Shown: in pieces, positions 1 to 10,600 of the stretch
How positions within the stretch are numbered: position 1 is the first letter of the stretch
How the letters are laid out: each line of letters starts with the position of its first letter
Source: Fragilaria crotonensis
Taxonomy: Eukaryota > Bacillariophyta > Fragilariophyceae > Fragilariales > Fragilariaceae
Assembly (NCBI GenBank): GCA_022925895.1
Contig: JAKSYS010000054.1
Location: 1 to 64,000, forward strand
DNA length: 64,000 bases
Direction of reading: 5' to 3'
The notes under the pieces: model-generated
What the model was told of the DNA's origin: nothing
The model's database searches: none
Seen by the model: the letters and a program-made list of their open reading frames with translations, nothing else
Position numbers and translations under genes: made by a program

Positions 1-1
1 T

Positions 2-220
2 TGCGGGATCGAAATCTCATCGGAGATCGGAGTTACTGACGCACATGTCGCACTTCGATGTTTGGCGGTGAACGGCGCCGGGTCAACTGTCGGAGTGGCC
101 TCCGAATATATGAATATAATTCAAGATGGGGCGGTCTTTTTTTTTACTCAGAAGAATCAATACATTGAGAGCAAACCCTATCGTTTGTCCACTCTCTCGC
201 CCGTGGCGAGTTGTAGATGA
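2..220 (+). CDS. Possible 3' end of a gene entering the window
   Basis: One frame stays open from the window edge for 72 codons and stops at TGA 218-220. The composition looks coding-like (mixed hydrophobic and polar residues, few rare codons), but I recognise no domain and see no start, so it would be the tail of a gene lying mostly outside the window. A frame of this length can also be open by chance. The T-run at about 138-146 inside it (encoding FFF) argues mildly against a real exon. Confidence 0.25.
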   Translation, partial: CGIEISSEIGVTDAHVALRCLAVNGAGSTVGVASEYMNIIQDGAVFFFTQKNQYIESKPYRLSTLSPVASCR

Positions 221-657
221 TACTCTCCACTGTCCATTCTACTACTACCGGTACTAGCTAGTAGCTAGTAGCTACTACTACTATACTATAGTAGAGTCTC
301 CTCCACCCTCCACTCAACACAAGAAAACAGTCCAGCAGATAGCATCATCCAACCATCCAACACTATATAAGCATTGCACTACTCGGAGTACAATGTGCCT
401 TGTACTACCAGCACCCTGGGTTCAGGGGTCCCTACTACTGCACTAAGACTACGTGTCACGCTTCGTGCTCAACGAGAGGACTGGTGTAATCCGTTGCCCG
501 ACGACTGGAGTACTGCTAATAGAAATGCACCAAACTTGAATATTTTCTTGTTGTTCGATGACTATGCCAAGAGAAAGGTCTGAAGCGTTCAAACCTACCG
601 TAGCTTGGTGCTAACTCCGAGAATGTCTATGATACACAGCAGTACCACGATACCCGT
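221..657. other. Intergenic, TAC/TAG-rich
   Basis: I see no supportable gene. Positions 236-300 are a low-complexity run of TAC, TAG and CTAG steps. The short open frames here have no protein-like character. The stretch lies downstream of the cyclin gene, which is read leftwards. Confidence 0.6.
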
Positions 658-1644
658 TTACCAGCTACCATTACGTAGGTGCTTGCCAATGGAAGCAGGC
701 CAATACTCGGTGGGCTTGCACCGTTCGGAAGTGACGGATACCGGAGACGAGCTCGGACTTGTAGCGACATCCAAATGCATCGGAGAAGTCTGGATGACCA
801 GTGCCGCCTTGACAGGACGCGAATCATTGTGCAACGCACATTCTTCGCTTCTTTCGTAGAGCTCCCATAAGCGGTTGCGAGCGGCGCACAGTTCTCGAGT
901 TGGGATCTGAATGCTAAGAGTCCTTTCCAAAACGACTGCGTCTGCATCGTGCATCATTCCTTCCAGGGCGTTCAAGATGCAAGCCAACGCCGTGGTCGAA
1001 GGCGATAGCGTAACAAAGAAGTAATCACACACCGAGAGTTCAGAAAAGAAAGACGAATTGGAGTATAAGTCCTCCGTCTCGTGCAATGGCAAATCCATTT
1101 GAAGGTAATCGAGAAGGGTAACAACGAAGTGGGCTGCAGTTGGAGGATGAAGCTTCCAACGAAGCCCTTCCAAGATATTCTCCTTCATGTCGGCGACGTC
1201 TTTCATCTCAAACTCGCCTCTGGACAGGTCCGACAAAATCCCCAAGTCCCCCAGTTTCTGCGGATGCACCACTTTTACAGCCATGTAAAGTGTTGTGGTT
1301 GCTGCTAGCTTGAACATGGAACGATCGCAGGAACACGTGCACAGAAATCGATCGAGGTAGTTTAACGAAACCGAAACCACTTCACGATCAATGCGAAAGT
1401 AGTCGACAACTCGGTAAGTCCATTCACAGATTTGTTCACGGCAGTACTCGTCAATCGAAGTGCCCCCCTTCTTTGACAGAACAGTGTTCTGCCATGGTGT
1501 CATCGACAGGTAGTCAATGCAAGGATAGCAAGGCTCTTGTCCAATCATCACGGCAAGAACTTCCTCCAGGATATCTAGTTCAGCATTTGACAGCACTTTT
1601 CGTTTGCGTGGGCTCATCTTAAGTTTGACCATTGTCGAAGGCAT
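658..1644 (-). CDS. Cyclin, diatom-specific type
   Basis: The 328-residue product carries an N-terminal cyclin box, which in this family binds and activates a cyclin-dependent kinase in the nucleus. The fold is recognisable at about residues 55-170: the segment around CREQICEWTYRVVDYF, the hallmark DREVVSVSLNYLDRFL, and then LAATTTLYMAVKV. The tail (last 60 residues or so) is rich in Ser, Thr and Pro. The open frame extends upstream to 1800 but has no ATG there, so the first ATG at 1644 (MPSTMVKLKMSPRKRKV, basic and possibly a nuclear signal) is taken as the start. The box resembles the large diatom-specific cyclin (dsCYC) group more than classical A, B or D cyclins, and I see no LxCxE motif. 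The family call is firm; the subgroup is inferred. There is no intron. Confidence 0.82.
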   Translation of the reverse strand: MPSTMVKLKMSPRKRKVLSNAELDILEEVLAVMIGQEPCYPCIDYLSMTPWQNTVLSKKGGTSIDEYCREQICEWTYRVVDYFRIDREVVSVSLNYLDRFLCTCSCDRSMFKLAATTTLYMAVKVVHPQKLGDLGILSDLSRGEFEMKDVADMKENILEGLRWKLHPPTAAHFVVTLLDYLQMDLPLHETEDLYSNSSFFSELSVCDYFFVTLSPSTTALACILNALEGMMHDADAVVLERTLSIQIPTRELCAARNRLWELYERSEECALHNDSRPVKAALVIQTSPMHLDVATSPSSSPVSVTSERCKPTEYWPASIGKHLRNGSW

Positions 1645-1800
1645 CTCAGTAACGATTCCGGTGTGATAGTGGAAGTCCAATTGAAAGAGCAATGAGCACT
1701 TGTATGAACGCGCTTTCCGCTCGATCTTTGATGAGGACACAGATACACGAATTTGTGATGAGATATTTCGGTTCGAAGGCGGGCAAAAATGGTAACTCAA

Positions 1801-2776
1801 GACTCCCTACACGAGTATGTTAATTTGTCGTGAATGAAGACTATGTATGATGCGTCACAACTCACAACAATGAGGCTTGCTCGAACTATTAACATATAAT
1901 ATATATATTATCTACAACGTCGTATACGTTTCATAATACATAAGGCTGCTACACTCAGTAGGACAGTTGTATATGCAATCAATCGGTCAGCTCAACCGGT
2001 CCCATAAACAATTCAGTCTTTGACTCAGAGTCCCATCTTCAATTAGATTCAATGCGATTGTTTTGGAGTGTCTGACAACGGTTTCCGAAAATAACACATT
2101 TTCATAGCTTATCAAGACTCCTTCAAACTTGCTACGATTCGGGGTTTTCGGTTTGAAAATGCAAAATCAACTCAACCGGTTTTTATCCCGTTGAGCACGT
2201 CGGCAGCGGTCGGGCAGTTACGGTACTTGTACGCGCTTGCTCGGCCGAGACTCAAATTTAGAGCAGTGAAACCCCTCGAACTCAATTGCAGTACTATCAT
2301 ACGAGTACTCTACTAGAGTAGAGTTGCTGCCCATTTTGATACCGTTGTAGAAATGCATCTTGGGTCTTCTGATGTTTAGATGGCTACCGGTAGATGCATA
2401 TGTATGTAGATCCTACATCCTACTTCTCTATCACATATGTATAGCTAATATTAGAGAGTACTGTAGTATAGAGTATGTACAGTAGCTGTTAATGTAACAT
2501 GCTACTACTCGAGTATTTCTTAGCTAGTCATACACCGGTATGCGTACTAGATGTGGGGCATGCTTAATTATCGAGCACTATGACACTATGGCTCAAAAAT
2601 GTGGCCCGTAGCAAGAAAGCCAATCAAAAATCCAATGGACCAAGTACATTAAATGGAGTGTATGATAAAAATATTCTCAATTTCATGTGTTAAAAACTCC
2701 AGACGAGGAAGTACATAACGCACACTTTGTAGGGTCTACGAGCACTTAATTCTGAATCATGTATGTAGTATGTATA
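1801..2776. other. Intergenic upstream of the cyclin gene
   Basis: No gene is seen. The stretch is AT-rich with many short palindromes (GTAC, AGTACT, ACCGGT) and should hold the cyclin promoter. I cannot point to a specific TATA box or factor site. Confidence 0.5.
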
Positions 2777-3421
2777 GGGGTCGGTGAAGTTAAACTTTTA
2801 ACTATACTGGACTACTGGACTTACGCTGCCATCAGCAGTTGTATGCATAACTTAGTAATGCGAGGTACGTACGGTTGGTTACTGGTACTGCAATACGCAA
2901 TTCTCAGTAACTAGTCAACGGAAATACTTATGTTTTTTAGCCTCCAGTATTCAGTTATTTGTGAGTTTCGTAGTTAATTGCAGTTACACTGCAGACGGTA
3001 CCAGTGGTGTAGTAGCATAGTACACATTACTATACCTACGTACAGTACCCGTGTTTTCAGTGATTCTGGTGAGTTCCAACAGAAATCAGGGCATACGTCA
3101 TCAATATCCACTTAAACTATGTTGCGAACACCAATCATTTCCTACGCATTTCTCTACGTATCCCTAGTACATAATTACTCGCACCCACGACCAGCCAGTT
3201 GTACCGGTACCCTTTAACTTAGTTAACCCCGCCCAGTCTCAGTAGTATCCTACTGGACGTTGCAGTTTTTAGCTAAGTGACCAACAAGTTTCAGTAGTTA
3301 GTTAAGTCACTCGAGAAGTCCCAGTAGTTGGTTAGTTAACTGTCGTAATTTCTTTAGAAGTTGGTCACTGCAGTTGACTAACTGCAGTTAACCGGAGGTC
3401 GAGTAACTTATCACCGACCCC
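2777..3421. mobile_element. Inverted-repeat-bounded element, about 645 bp
   Basis: The 11-mer GGGGTCGGTGA at 2777-2787 recurs inverted at 3411-3421, and the next bases (AGTTA) also match after a 1-2 nt offset. The ends recall hAT-type termini (TAGGGGTCGG...), but I find no 8-bp target duplication. The interior has no coding sequence and is full of GTTAACT and AGTTAGTTA steps. The right end abuts the next element within 2 bp. It could be a MITE or simply a chance foldback. Confidence 0.35.
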
Positions 3422-3672
3422 TTGAGGTTCCGGAATTTCGGCTCTTTTATGTGTCTCATACCTTTCACGCAGATTATCTACCAGAAATATGTTCGACGAA
3501 CACCTAAATAATTCCACGTTTCAAAATGATAGAATGTCTTCTGTTGAACCACAATAATAAAAACCGTGCTTAAGTTTTGGAACTTTGTTAACATCGTTTG
3601 TTACGACAAGTATCACATCGATTCAATGTCTTGGATGAACCTAGTACTATGTAGGATATTTGGAAAAGACGT

Positions 3673-3753
3673 TGGCTCTTGAGCCATTGGCTCTTGAGCC
3701 AGAGGCTCTTGAGTCATTGGCTCTTGAGTCATTGGCTCTTGAGCCACAGTTTA
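3673..3753. repeat. Cluster of TTGGCTCTTGAGCCA-type repeats, left
   Basis: There are five direct copies of GGCTCTTGAG(C/T)CA separated by 4-6 bases. Most units are themselves short hairpins, with stem GGCTC/GAGCC and loop TT. The cluster lies inside the 3424-4292 element. Confidence 0.8.
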
Positions 3754-3975
3754 CTTCGTCGAACTAGTCGAGGAACGTGTTTTCCTTAAATGAGAACTCG
3801 CCAAACGGGGAACGAAAGAAATGACAGGTCATCTATGGTTGCTATATAGCATTTTCTGTAAGCATCGGCGAAACAATATTCAAGTATGAAGAGAATACAT
3901 TTAAGCGAATGACAAGCTCTATGACACACAAAAAAGTGTGTTCTTGAGTTTGACTTTGTCGGGGGCTGTTGTTCA

Positions 3976-4024
3976 GCCGTTGGCTCTTGAGCCGTTGGCT
4001 CTTGAGCCAGCGGCTCTTGAGACA
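3976..4024. repeat. Cluster of TTGGCTCTTGAGCCG-type repeats, right
   Basis: There are three more direct copies of the GGCTCTTGAG unit, in the same orientation as the left cluster and 220 bp away. The spacer between the clusters contains no copies. Confidence 0.75.
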
Positions 4025-4331
4025 ACGGCTGCCGACACTTCAAATGTCTTATATCCTTAAATAGGATTTCATAAGACGTCGATTCCATTGTCGCAAAGTC
4101 TAAGCTCAAGTTCTTTACTTAAAGCTCAAAATTTGTCACGTCATGCAATTAATGTACCTAATGATCCGGACATTTGAAGGGGTGATGGAACGTGGAATAT
4201 TTGTCCGGCGTGATGAACGAAGTTGTAGAATTAGTACTGTATACGTAGCCACTATACACTTAAAGGTAAAAGAGCCGAAATTCCGGAACCTCCTGGTCTA
4301 CAAAGTGTGATGTATAACATATGACATTCAT

Positions 4332-5729
4332 TTAACCCCAGTGTGAAAAAAACGTGCGACAAAAAGACGACAAAAAGTTACGACGCCATAACAGAACAGC
4401 AACCAACTCGCATTTGATTCTGAAAAGTGCGATCTGTAGTCCTTTTGACAGACTACCTAAAGCTGTGACGATTGCTTCCCAATTATGATGTTCACAAAGT
4501 TACGACATCACGAACTCCGTCAATTTTTTTACGGAGTTTGATCCAGTTTGTCGCATGAAAAAAGCTAGCATGCGACAAAAAAGGGGATTTAAAAAATAGC
4601 GGTCATTACACGAGGATGAACATCGCCCAAAACACACAAACATACTGGCCATAATGAGTTTTTTCTAATACAAATAGCTCGTACTCCGTAAGATGTTGCT
4701 CATTGCATCGTCCATTAACAGCAATGTTGATGTGCAGAGAGAAAACATTACTATATTTGATATTGCTCTGAAACCATTCATCATGCTATTTCTTCCTCAA
4801 GAAGGAATTAGCCTGCAGGGCAAGGCGAGCAGATTGTTGTTGCAAGCAAACGTCAGACTTGAAATCCTGAGGGGCAATCTCAACCACGGGCAAGACACCG
4901 AAAAGGAACCTTGCAGATCAAATGTTCGGAAGTCTTCTGGTTATGAAAAATCTCACGCAGAGCAATGGCTCCAGGACACTCTTTGTTAGGCTTCATTATG
5001 CCTCCAGTGGCAGAAGCAGTCTTGCGAGCTGCCTTGGTGGGTGCAAGCTGGTGCTTACAACAAGAAGGAGCCTGTTGTCGGCGGTAGAATACTACTAATG
5101 ACAAGAAGTAGTTTGCTTGGTAGGGGTCAAACGCCCAGCAGCAGCCAATAAGGTCATCAGTAGGCACATCCTCAAAGTTAGTATTTCACTTTCCGCTGGT
5201 CAGGCATCAGAGGCATGGGATCCCATGCGCATGATTGCAAGCGTTGTTTTCGTATCCCACAGCAGAAGGAAAGGGCCAACACTTGGGCATCCTCATCCAA
5301 ATCCGCAGATACAAGCAAACATGAAAAACACTGTTTCTCCGCAGCTAGTTGTACGGTCAATATTGTTGTTGTCATTGATGCCTGAAAGGAGTTGCAATCA
5401 ACAGAAGATGTTGTTGTTGTTGTTGTGCGCTTCGCAGATCACAAATTCCATGCTTGTATGGGGGTGTACAAGCACTTCTCACCGTATGTAGAACCTACAG
5501 AGAACGCAGTGCTTGAGTTCTAGTAAGAGGATTGGGTGCACAACTGGGCTCTGGATACCTTCAAGCAATAACAAGTTGCCTTCAGTTGTTGCAATTGACA
5601 AGAATCATTGAAAAACATTTGTCGCACGAAATTTCTCGCTAGCTTTTTTGTAGGACAAATATTTTGGGGTCGCCCAGAAATCGGGATAATTTTTGTCGCA
5701 TGCCATGCGACAAACAATACTGGGGTTAA
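4332..5729. mobile_element. Non-autonomous piggyBac-like element (TTAA-CCCCAGT ends)
   Basis: The left end TTAACCCCAGT (4332-4342) is matched inverted at 5719-5729. Both ends therefore read TTAA then CCCC, as in piggyBac elements, where TTAA is the duplicated target. Subterminal motifs agree: TGCGACAAAAA lies about 25-35 bp inside each end, with further copies at 4548-4584 and 5619-5660 next to GCTAGC. Together these form a nested foldback. The interior (about 4690-5500) has several short open frames on both strands but no recognisable DDD transposase, so the element would depend on an enzyme made elsewhere. The assignment rests on end sequence and TTAA only. The TIR core is short (7 bp), so chance cannot be fully excluded. 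Confidence 0.6.
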
Positions 5730-6040
5730 GGTAGGTCCACTACTAGACTATGCGTACCAGTACTTGTGTGGCAAAAATATGAGTACGAAAGGAATGTACC
5801 TACCGTAGTAGCACTTGTATGTACCCTTGCACAGGAATATACCTACGAGTAGTACTGCGTGGCTACAAGCACTCAAGTCTCGAGTTACTCCAGAGAACTA
5901 TAGTATCCTCCAAACGTACGTGACTGTCGAACATTTTGCTTTGTACAGTGCAACATTACAACATAACAATAGTACTGTTGTACTGGATACTAGTGAAAAG
6001 GTGAATACCGTATCTTGGATTATTTAACAGGTTTATAAAC
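5730..6040. other. Intergenic; possible decayed LTR
   Basis: There is no gene. The string GTACTGGATACTAGTGAAA near 5978 has a near match (GTACTGGATACTAATGAAA) near 10940, on the other side of the copia element. This may be the last trace of long terminal repeats, but the match covers only about 25 bp. Confidence 0.3.
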
Positions 6041-6059
6041 GATCAGTTTATTTTCAGAA

Positions 6060-7000
6060 ACAACGAAGCAAGACAGCTGTTGAGGAGCAGGCAGATTCCG
6101 GGTTTGGGACTACTGGTGTTCGGGCTTTTGCCTTCGACGGCGAAGAAGCCAAGTATCGTTCCTGGGAAGGGAGGACCATTGCTCTCGCGGGATCCAAGGG
6201 GTTCTTCCTCGCTCTTTCCAGGGCAGCTACCGGAAGGGTACTGTCGGTTGAAGAGTTTGAGTACGGCGAGGTTGAGGAACCTGGCGTGGGAGTCACGGGC
6301 GGCGAGCCCGTTGCTTCAACTGCACACGCCACTACGAAGGCACAGAACAGGAAGTATGCTGCGAAAGCCCAAGCTTCAACATATCATGTCGCGAGTTGCA
6401 CCGACAAGGCATACGCACTCATAGAACAGTGTAACGGTGACCCCTTCAAGGCTTGGACGATACTCCAAGAAAAAGTACTGCGCTACGGACGCAGAGGAAA
6501 ATTACCCCGAGTTGGATCAAGCCTTCATTGACTGCAAGCTTGTTGGGACAAATAAGGACCCAGAACTCTGGTTCAATGATATGGATCATTTAAATATAAG
6601 GCTCAGGCGGATCACCTTGAAGTACAAAAAGGACAAACTCCAGATGAAGAGCCACATGAGGAGCAAGGAAGTAGTACTCCAATTCAGGACCCTAGTCAAG
6701 GCCGGTGGTAAGACTGATTCAGAAACGTTTCTAGCTTGAAATGTCTCAACGCATCCGTATAAGAAGTTCAAGGGATCCTGCAGGAACTGCGGGAAGATTG
6801 GACACAAGGTAAATGAGTTCAGGTCGGCCAAGGTCGAAACTACGGGTGGCGATACGAAGACTGCCGGTAGTAGCTACCTTGGGCGATAAGTCCAAGGTGA
6901 CATGTTTTAACTGCCAAAAGCTTGGCCACTATGCTAACATGTGTACAAACCCGAAGGAGGCGAAGGCAGATACCCTACTACGGACATGGGCATGTTCGTT
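6060..7000 (+). pseudogene. Copia Gag region with two zinc knuckles
   Basis: Gag is the capsid protein that packages element RNA. The frame shifts at least twice (about 6300-6530 and again near 6740). The N-terminal part includes FAFDGEEAKYRSWEGRTIAL, a pattern I associate with diatom copia Gag. A first knuckle, CRNCGKIGHKVNEF, near 6781 has lost its final Cys. The second, CFNCQKLGHYANMC, near 6901-6944 is an intact CX2CX4HX4C. An in-frame TGA/TAG series interrupts the whole, so no intact Gag can be made. Confidence 0.8.
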
Positions 7001-7239
7001 GGAGCTTCGGTTGTTGATACGAACGGAAACGATGACTTCTTTGACAACTTCAACACCACGTTCTCCGATATTGAAGAGGACGAAGAAGAACAGATGCCCT
7101 ACGAGATGGTTCCGTTCTGGGGTTCCACTGGATCTGCAGGTACAGAGGATACTACCTTCCTCAATACCGAGGACTATCCCCAAAACAGTACATTCGAAGA
7201 ACACATCGGAGCAACTGCTTTGGTTAATGGCTTGATCGA

Positions 7240-7870
7240 AGAAAAGGTTGGAGTCATGGTCACAGGGTGTGACTATGTTGGATTGGCAGTTTCAACAGGG
7301 GTGATGGAGGAATGGCTTCTGGATTAGGGTGCCACCTGCAATGTAACCTACAATAAGTCCCATATGACAGACCTGAAGCTCTCGACTCGTCTAATCACTA
7401 TCGGAAACGGCGACAAGGTTGCTACGGAGAGTCAAGGAACTGTGACCTCGTTGACGAACGATAACGGTCAGAAGATAAAGTTGACAGATGTCTACTATGC
7501 ACCAAGCTTCACTAAGCACAGCATCGTCATCATGGTGAAGTTGATTCAAGATGATTGGTCCTTTTGTGTTGCGGACAAAACGGAATTCGTGTTCACGGAT
7601 CCTATTATCAAGAATACAGTTAAGTTTACTCAGAATTTGCGCAACAAACTGTTCTACTTGAGTGCAATCAGGATGGCGGAGGAAATGCCAAACATCAACA
7701 GTCTTACTACTGCCCCAGTTACGCTTGATATCAATATTGCACACGGTTTGCACGGTCATCCAGATACTCGGACGGTCACAGCTATGGCAAAGAAGGAAGA
7801 CTGGACACTTACAGGGTTGGTGAAGCCCTGTGGCTTGTGCGCCCTTGCAAAGGCTCGTGCTTAGGCCATT
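7240..7870 (+). pseudogene. Copia aspartic protease and start of integrase
   Basis: The retroviral-type protease active site should read L-D-S-G-A. Here it reads LD-stop-GATCN, because the Ser codon is TAG at 7325-7327. Downstream, a typical copia protease body follows (ITIGNGDKV... LTDVYYAPSFTKHSIV). It runs into the integrase zinc-binding region with H...H...CGLCALAKA near 7740-7860. A stop at 7862-7864 ends this frame. Confidence 0.85.
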
Positions 7871-8845
7871 GTGAAGAGCACTATGACAAAAGCTACTGTC
7901 CCAGGTGAGAGACTTTTCCTGGACATCTCTGGTCCCTATTTGGACTCGCTAAATCAAAATAAGTACTGGCTTTGCATCTTGGATGACAACACTCGGTACA
8001 GTTGGGACTGTTTCCTACCAAGAAAGGCCGGTATTGATGTCCCGCCTTTGTTGAAGTTGTTGGTCACAAACAAGGCGGCAGGAAAACCTTGCAAGTACCT
8101 CCGATGTGACGACATTGCCGGAGAAAACAAGACGTATGTACAGCAAGTATGTGCGGAAAAAATATACAGCTTGAAGTGACTGGCTGCTCCTAACACTCCT
8201 CAGATGAATGGTGTCGTGGAAAGGAGCTTCGCTACTTGTAAGAACCGTGCTATGGCGACCATGTACTGTGCTCGCTTCTCATTGGCCACGCAAGGGATGC
8301 TATGGCCAGAGCCAATTAACACTGTGACAAAGATTGGGAACAGCCTTCGACGACAAGGTTTTGCACAAGACCCTCACACAGCATGGTTCGGAAAAGGTCC
8401 TGAGCCCAATTGGATTTTGGGTCATCTCCAACCTTTTTGTTGGATCGCCTACATCACCGACAGGAAGAAATTTAAGGCAATGCTTGACGTACGTGCAACG
8501 ACGTGTGTTTTCATCGGATACGTGGTAGACCATTCGGGCGATACGTACAAGTTCTATAACCCGGAGACACAAAGCACGTTTTTGTCACGCAACATCCACC
8601 AATGGATGGAATGGCACGGTCGTTTAGCACCAACAGACGATATGGATTCGTTTACGGAGTTGGAAAGACTTAAATTGGAATCGGCAGTAATACTGCCTGC
8701 AACATCAGCGGTTATCCTGATACTGATGGACGCAAATTTCCCATATGATGACGCATTGGAAGACACGTTAGAACTTGTTCCACAAACTTCGGAGGACATT
8801 GCTGTACCCATTGAACAACAAAGACTTGTTGAAGTTAGAGGATAA
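7871..8845 (+). pseudogene. Copia integrase core
   Basis: The segment GERLFLDISGPYLDSLNQNK (about 7908-7967) contains the first catalytic Asp of the DDE integrase fold, and LDDNTRYSWDCF follows. A stop near 8179 and a frame change separate it from the second half (MNGVVERSFATCKNRAM, with the catalytic Glu region). IAYITDRKKFKAMLDVRATTC matches the copia integrase C-terminal region. The segment is broken by stops and cannot act. Confidence 0.82.
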
Positions 8846-9830
8846 AGACTGGTTTAAGTCCCTACATGGGGAACTTGAGAATTTCCTATCTAGAGAGGCT
8901 TGGAAGTTTCTAATGCGGTCATCATTGCACCAAGGCCGAAAGCCACTCAGGTGCAGATGGATCTTCAAACAGAAGTTAGATGGTACCAAGAAATCACGTA
9001 CAGTGGTACGAGGATACGAACAAGAACCGGGAGTGGACTTAAATGAATCATACTCCCCTTTGGCTATTAATACTACTATCAGAATGGTACTGTCAATGTC
9101 CTTATACTACGCTGAAGAATACAATGATTGGATTAATATCATGGCTGATGTTAAAGCTGCCTTCCTAAATGCGGAAGTGGACACGGATATCTATATTGAA
9201 ATGCGTGAGGCCTTGGGGAATATCAGCTTTCTAAGGAATTGACTTGGGCGATGCGGTAATCAAGTTACGTCGGACACAGTATGGACTGGTACAGAGTCCA
9301 AGGTTGTGGATGCAGAAGTTTGCGAAGATTTCAAAGTCTCTTGGCCTAATTCAATGTAAGACAGATCCATGCTTATTTCTACTATTCGGCAAAGATAAAA
9401 ATTTACAGGCACTCGTGGTGGTGTACTACTGCGATGACTGCATTCTTACGGGGGACGTTCGAAGCACGTCAACCAGTTCCAGTTGAAGAACGGAATTTTG
9501 GAACAAGTGAAGACTACCGATCTCGGAAACATGAAGCGCCATCTGGGAGTTGACTACAAGTTTGGACGCGACGAACACGGACAGTATATCCAAACTACGA
9601 TGAAGGACTATCATGAGTCCATGGTTCAAGACTATGAAAAGGTCATGTCGGGTTCCATCAAGACGTTTTCCACCCGGGCCGCCGTCACTCGCTCCGCCAT
9701 TAATGAAATCATATTAATTGAAGAGTTTCGTTCGTTTGTGGGACGGATCATGTTTGCGTGTGGCAAGACCGAGCCAAGCAACACTATCAAAGGCATGCAG
9801 GGAATTGACTGTGCATCTGACATCCCCTAA
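8775..9830 (+). pseudogene. Copia reverse transcriptase with YCDD box
   Basis: RT motifs in order are RCRWIFKQKLDGTKKSRTVV (motif 1/2), MADVKAAFLNAEVDTDIY (the catalytic Asp motif), RRTQYGLVQSPRLW, and VVYYCDDCILTGD. The last is the polymerase active site; copia elements usually have YVDD, so Val is replaced by Cys here. Stops at 9240-9242 and near 9486, plus shifts, break the frame. Confidence 0.88.
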
Positions 9831-10480
9831 CAAAGAACACTGGACAGCTTTGACGCATCTGATGGGCTTCATCAAGATTGGTGCAAACCTAGGCATAAAA
9901 AGAGAACTCAGCCAGAGACACCAGAGTTGTTGCGTTCGTGGATTCTGCTGACTATGCGTCGGACAGAGGCGACAGAAAGAGCATCTCGGGATGCCTGGTG
10001 GCCGTTGGAGGTTGTGTATTGTGGCAGTCTAGTAAGAAACAGACTGGTGTGACATTGTCATCCACCAAAGCAGAATTTGTCACAATGAGTATGGTTGCAA
10101 CGGAAGTGAAGTTCGTGGTTTCAATTCTCCTTACTGAAATGGGCAATGGCCCTCCGGATGACGACGACCGTTCAGGCAATGGCCCCACAGGCAATTCTAT
10201 TCTGATCCTGCCAAGCATCCTCAGAGAAGACAATACTGGTGCAATTTTTATGGCAATTAATATGGCCATTGGGCAGCAGACTAAGCATGTGGACATACGG
10301 TACCGCTTTGTGAATGACATGATTTTTCTAAGGAATTATTGGCTGAACACATCAGAAGTGGCATTAATCCAAGGGACACCATGACGAAGAATCTCCCTGT
10401 GAATCTATTTGCAAAACATGCTGCCATCATTTCGGATGGGCTGTTGGGCGTTGTTGGGCAAGTTGTATGATCCTCAGAAC
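9830..10480 (+). pseudogene. Copia RNase H
   Basis: VDSADYASDRGDRKSISGCL, SSTKAEFVTMSMVATEVKF, LREDNTGAIFMAINM and TKHVDIRYRFVNDMI are the usual copia RNase H blocks (catalytic D, E, D, then H). The remnant of the pol C-terminus (GINPRDTMTKNLPVNLF) follows in another frame up to about 10460. The region after this, to 10600, stays open but has no known domain. Confidence 0.85.
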
Positions 10481-10600
10481 ACGGAGGATGTCAAGATCTA
10501 CTGTGCTACCGCACTTGACAATATGACAGTGGCCAGTACTACTGCTTCATCGAGTCCGGTGCTGGACTCTGACAGTACAGTAGCTAATCTGTTCCGGTGA

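Larger units (their letters stand above)
3424..4292. mobile_element. MITE-like foldback element with perfect 26-bp inverted ends
   Basis: Positions 3424-3449 (beginning GAGGTTCCGGAATTTC) are repeated exactly in inverted orientation at 4267-4292. The match continues imperfectly inward: ATTCCACGTT occurs near both ends. The 869-bp interior encodes no recognisable transposase. It carries two direct-repeat clusters of GGCTCTTGAG (see separate entries). I find no clear target-site duplication, so the superfamily stays open. Confidence 0.65.
6040..10600 (+). mobile_element. Decayed Ty1/copia retrotransposon (diatom CoDi type)
   Basis: Domain order is Gag, two CCHC knuckles, protease, integrase, reverse transcriptase and RNase H, which is the Ty1/copia (Pseudoviridae) order. 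The parts sit in different frames separated by stops and shifts, so the copy is dead. Flanking LTRs are not recognisable beyond a 25-bp trace, and no target duplication was found. The separate parts are listed below. Confidence 0.93.

Noticed and set aside
1645-1800. N-terminal extension of the cyclin to 1800
   Set aside because: No ATG in that part of the frame; the first ATG is at 1644.
3786-4109. 107-codon minus-strand frame with AQEPTAQEP repeats
   Set aside because: The repeats are translation of the GGCTCTTGAG hairpin cluster; the rest has no recognisable content.
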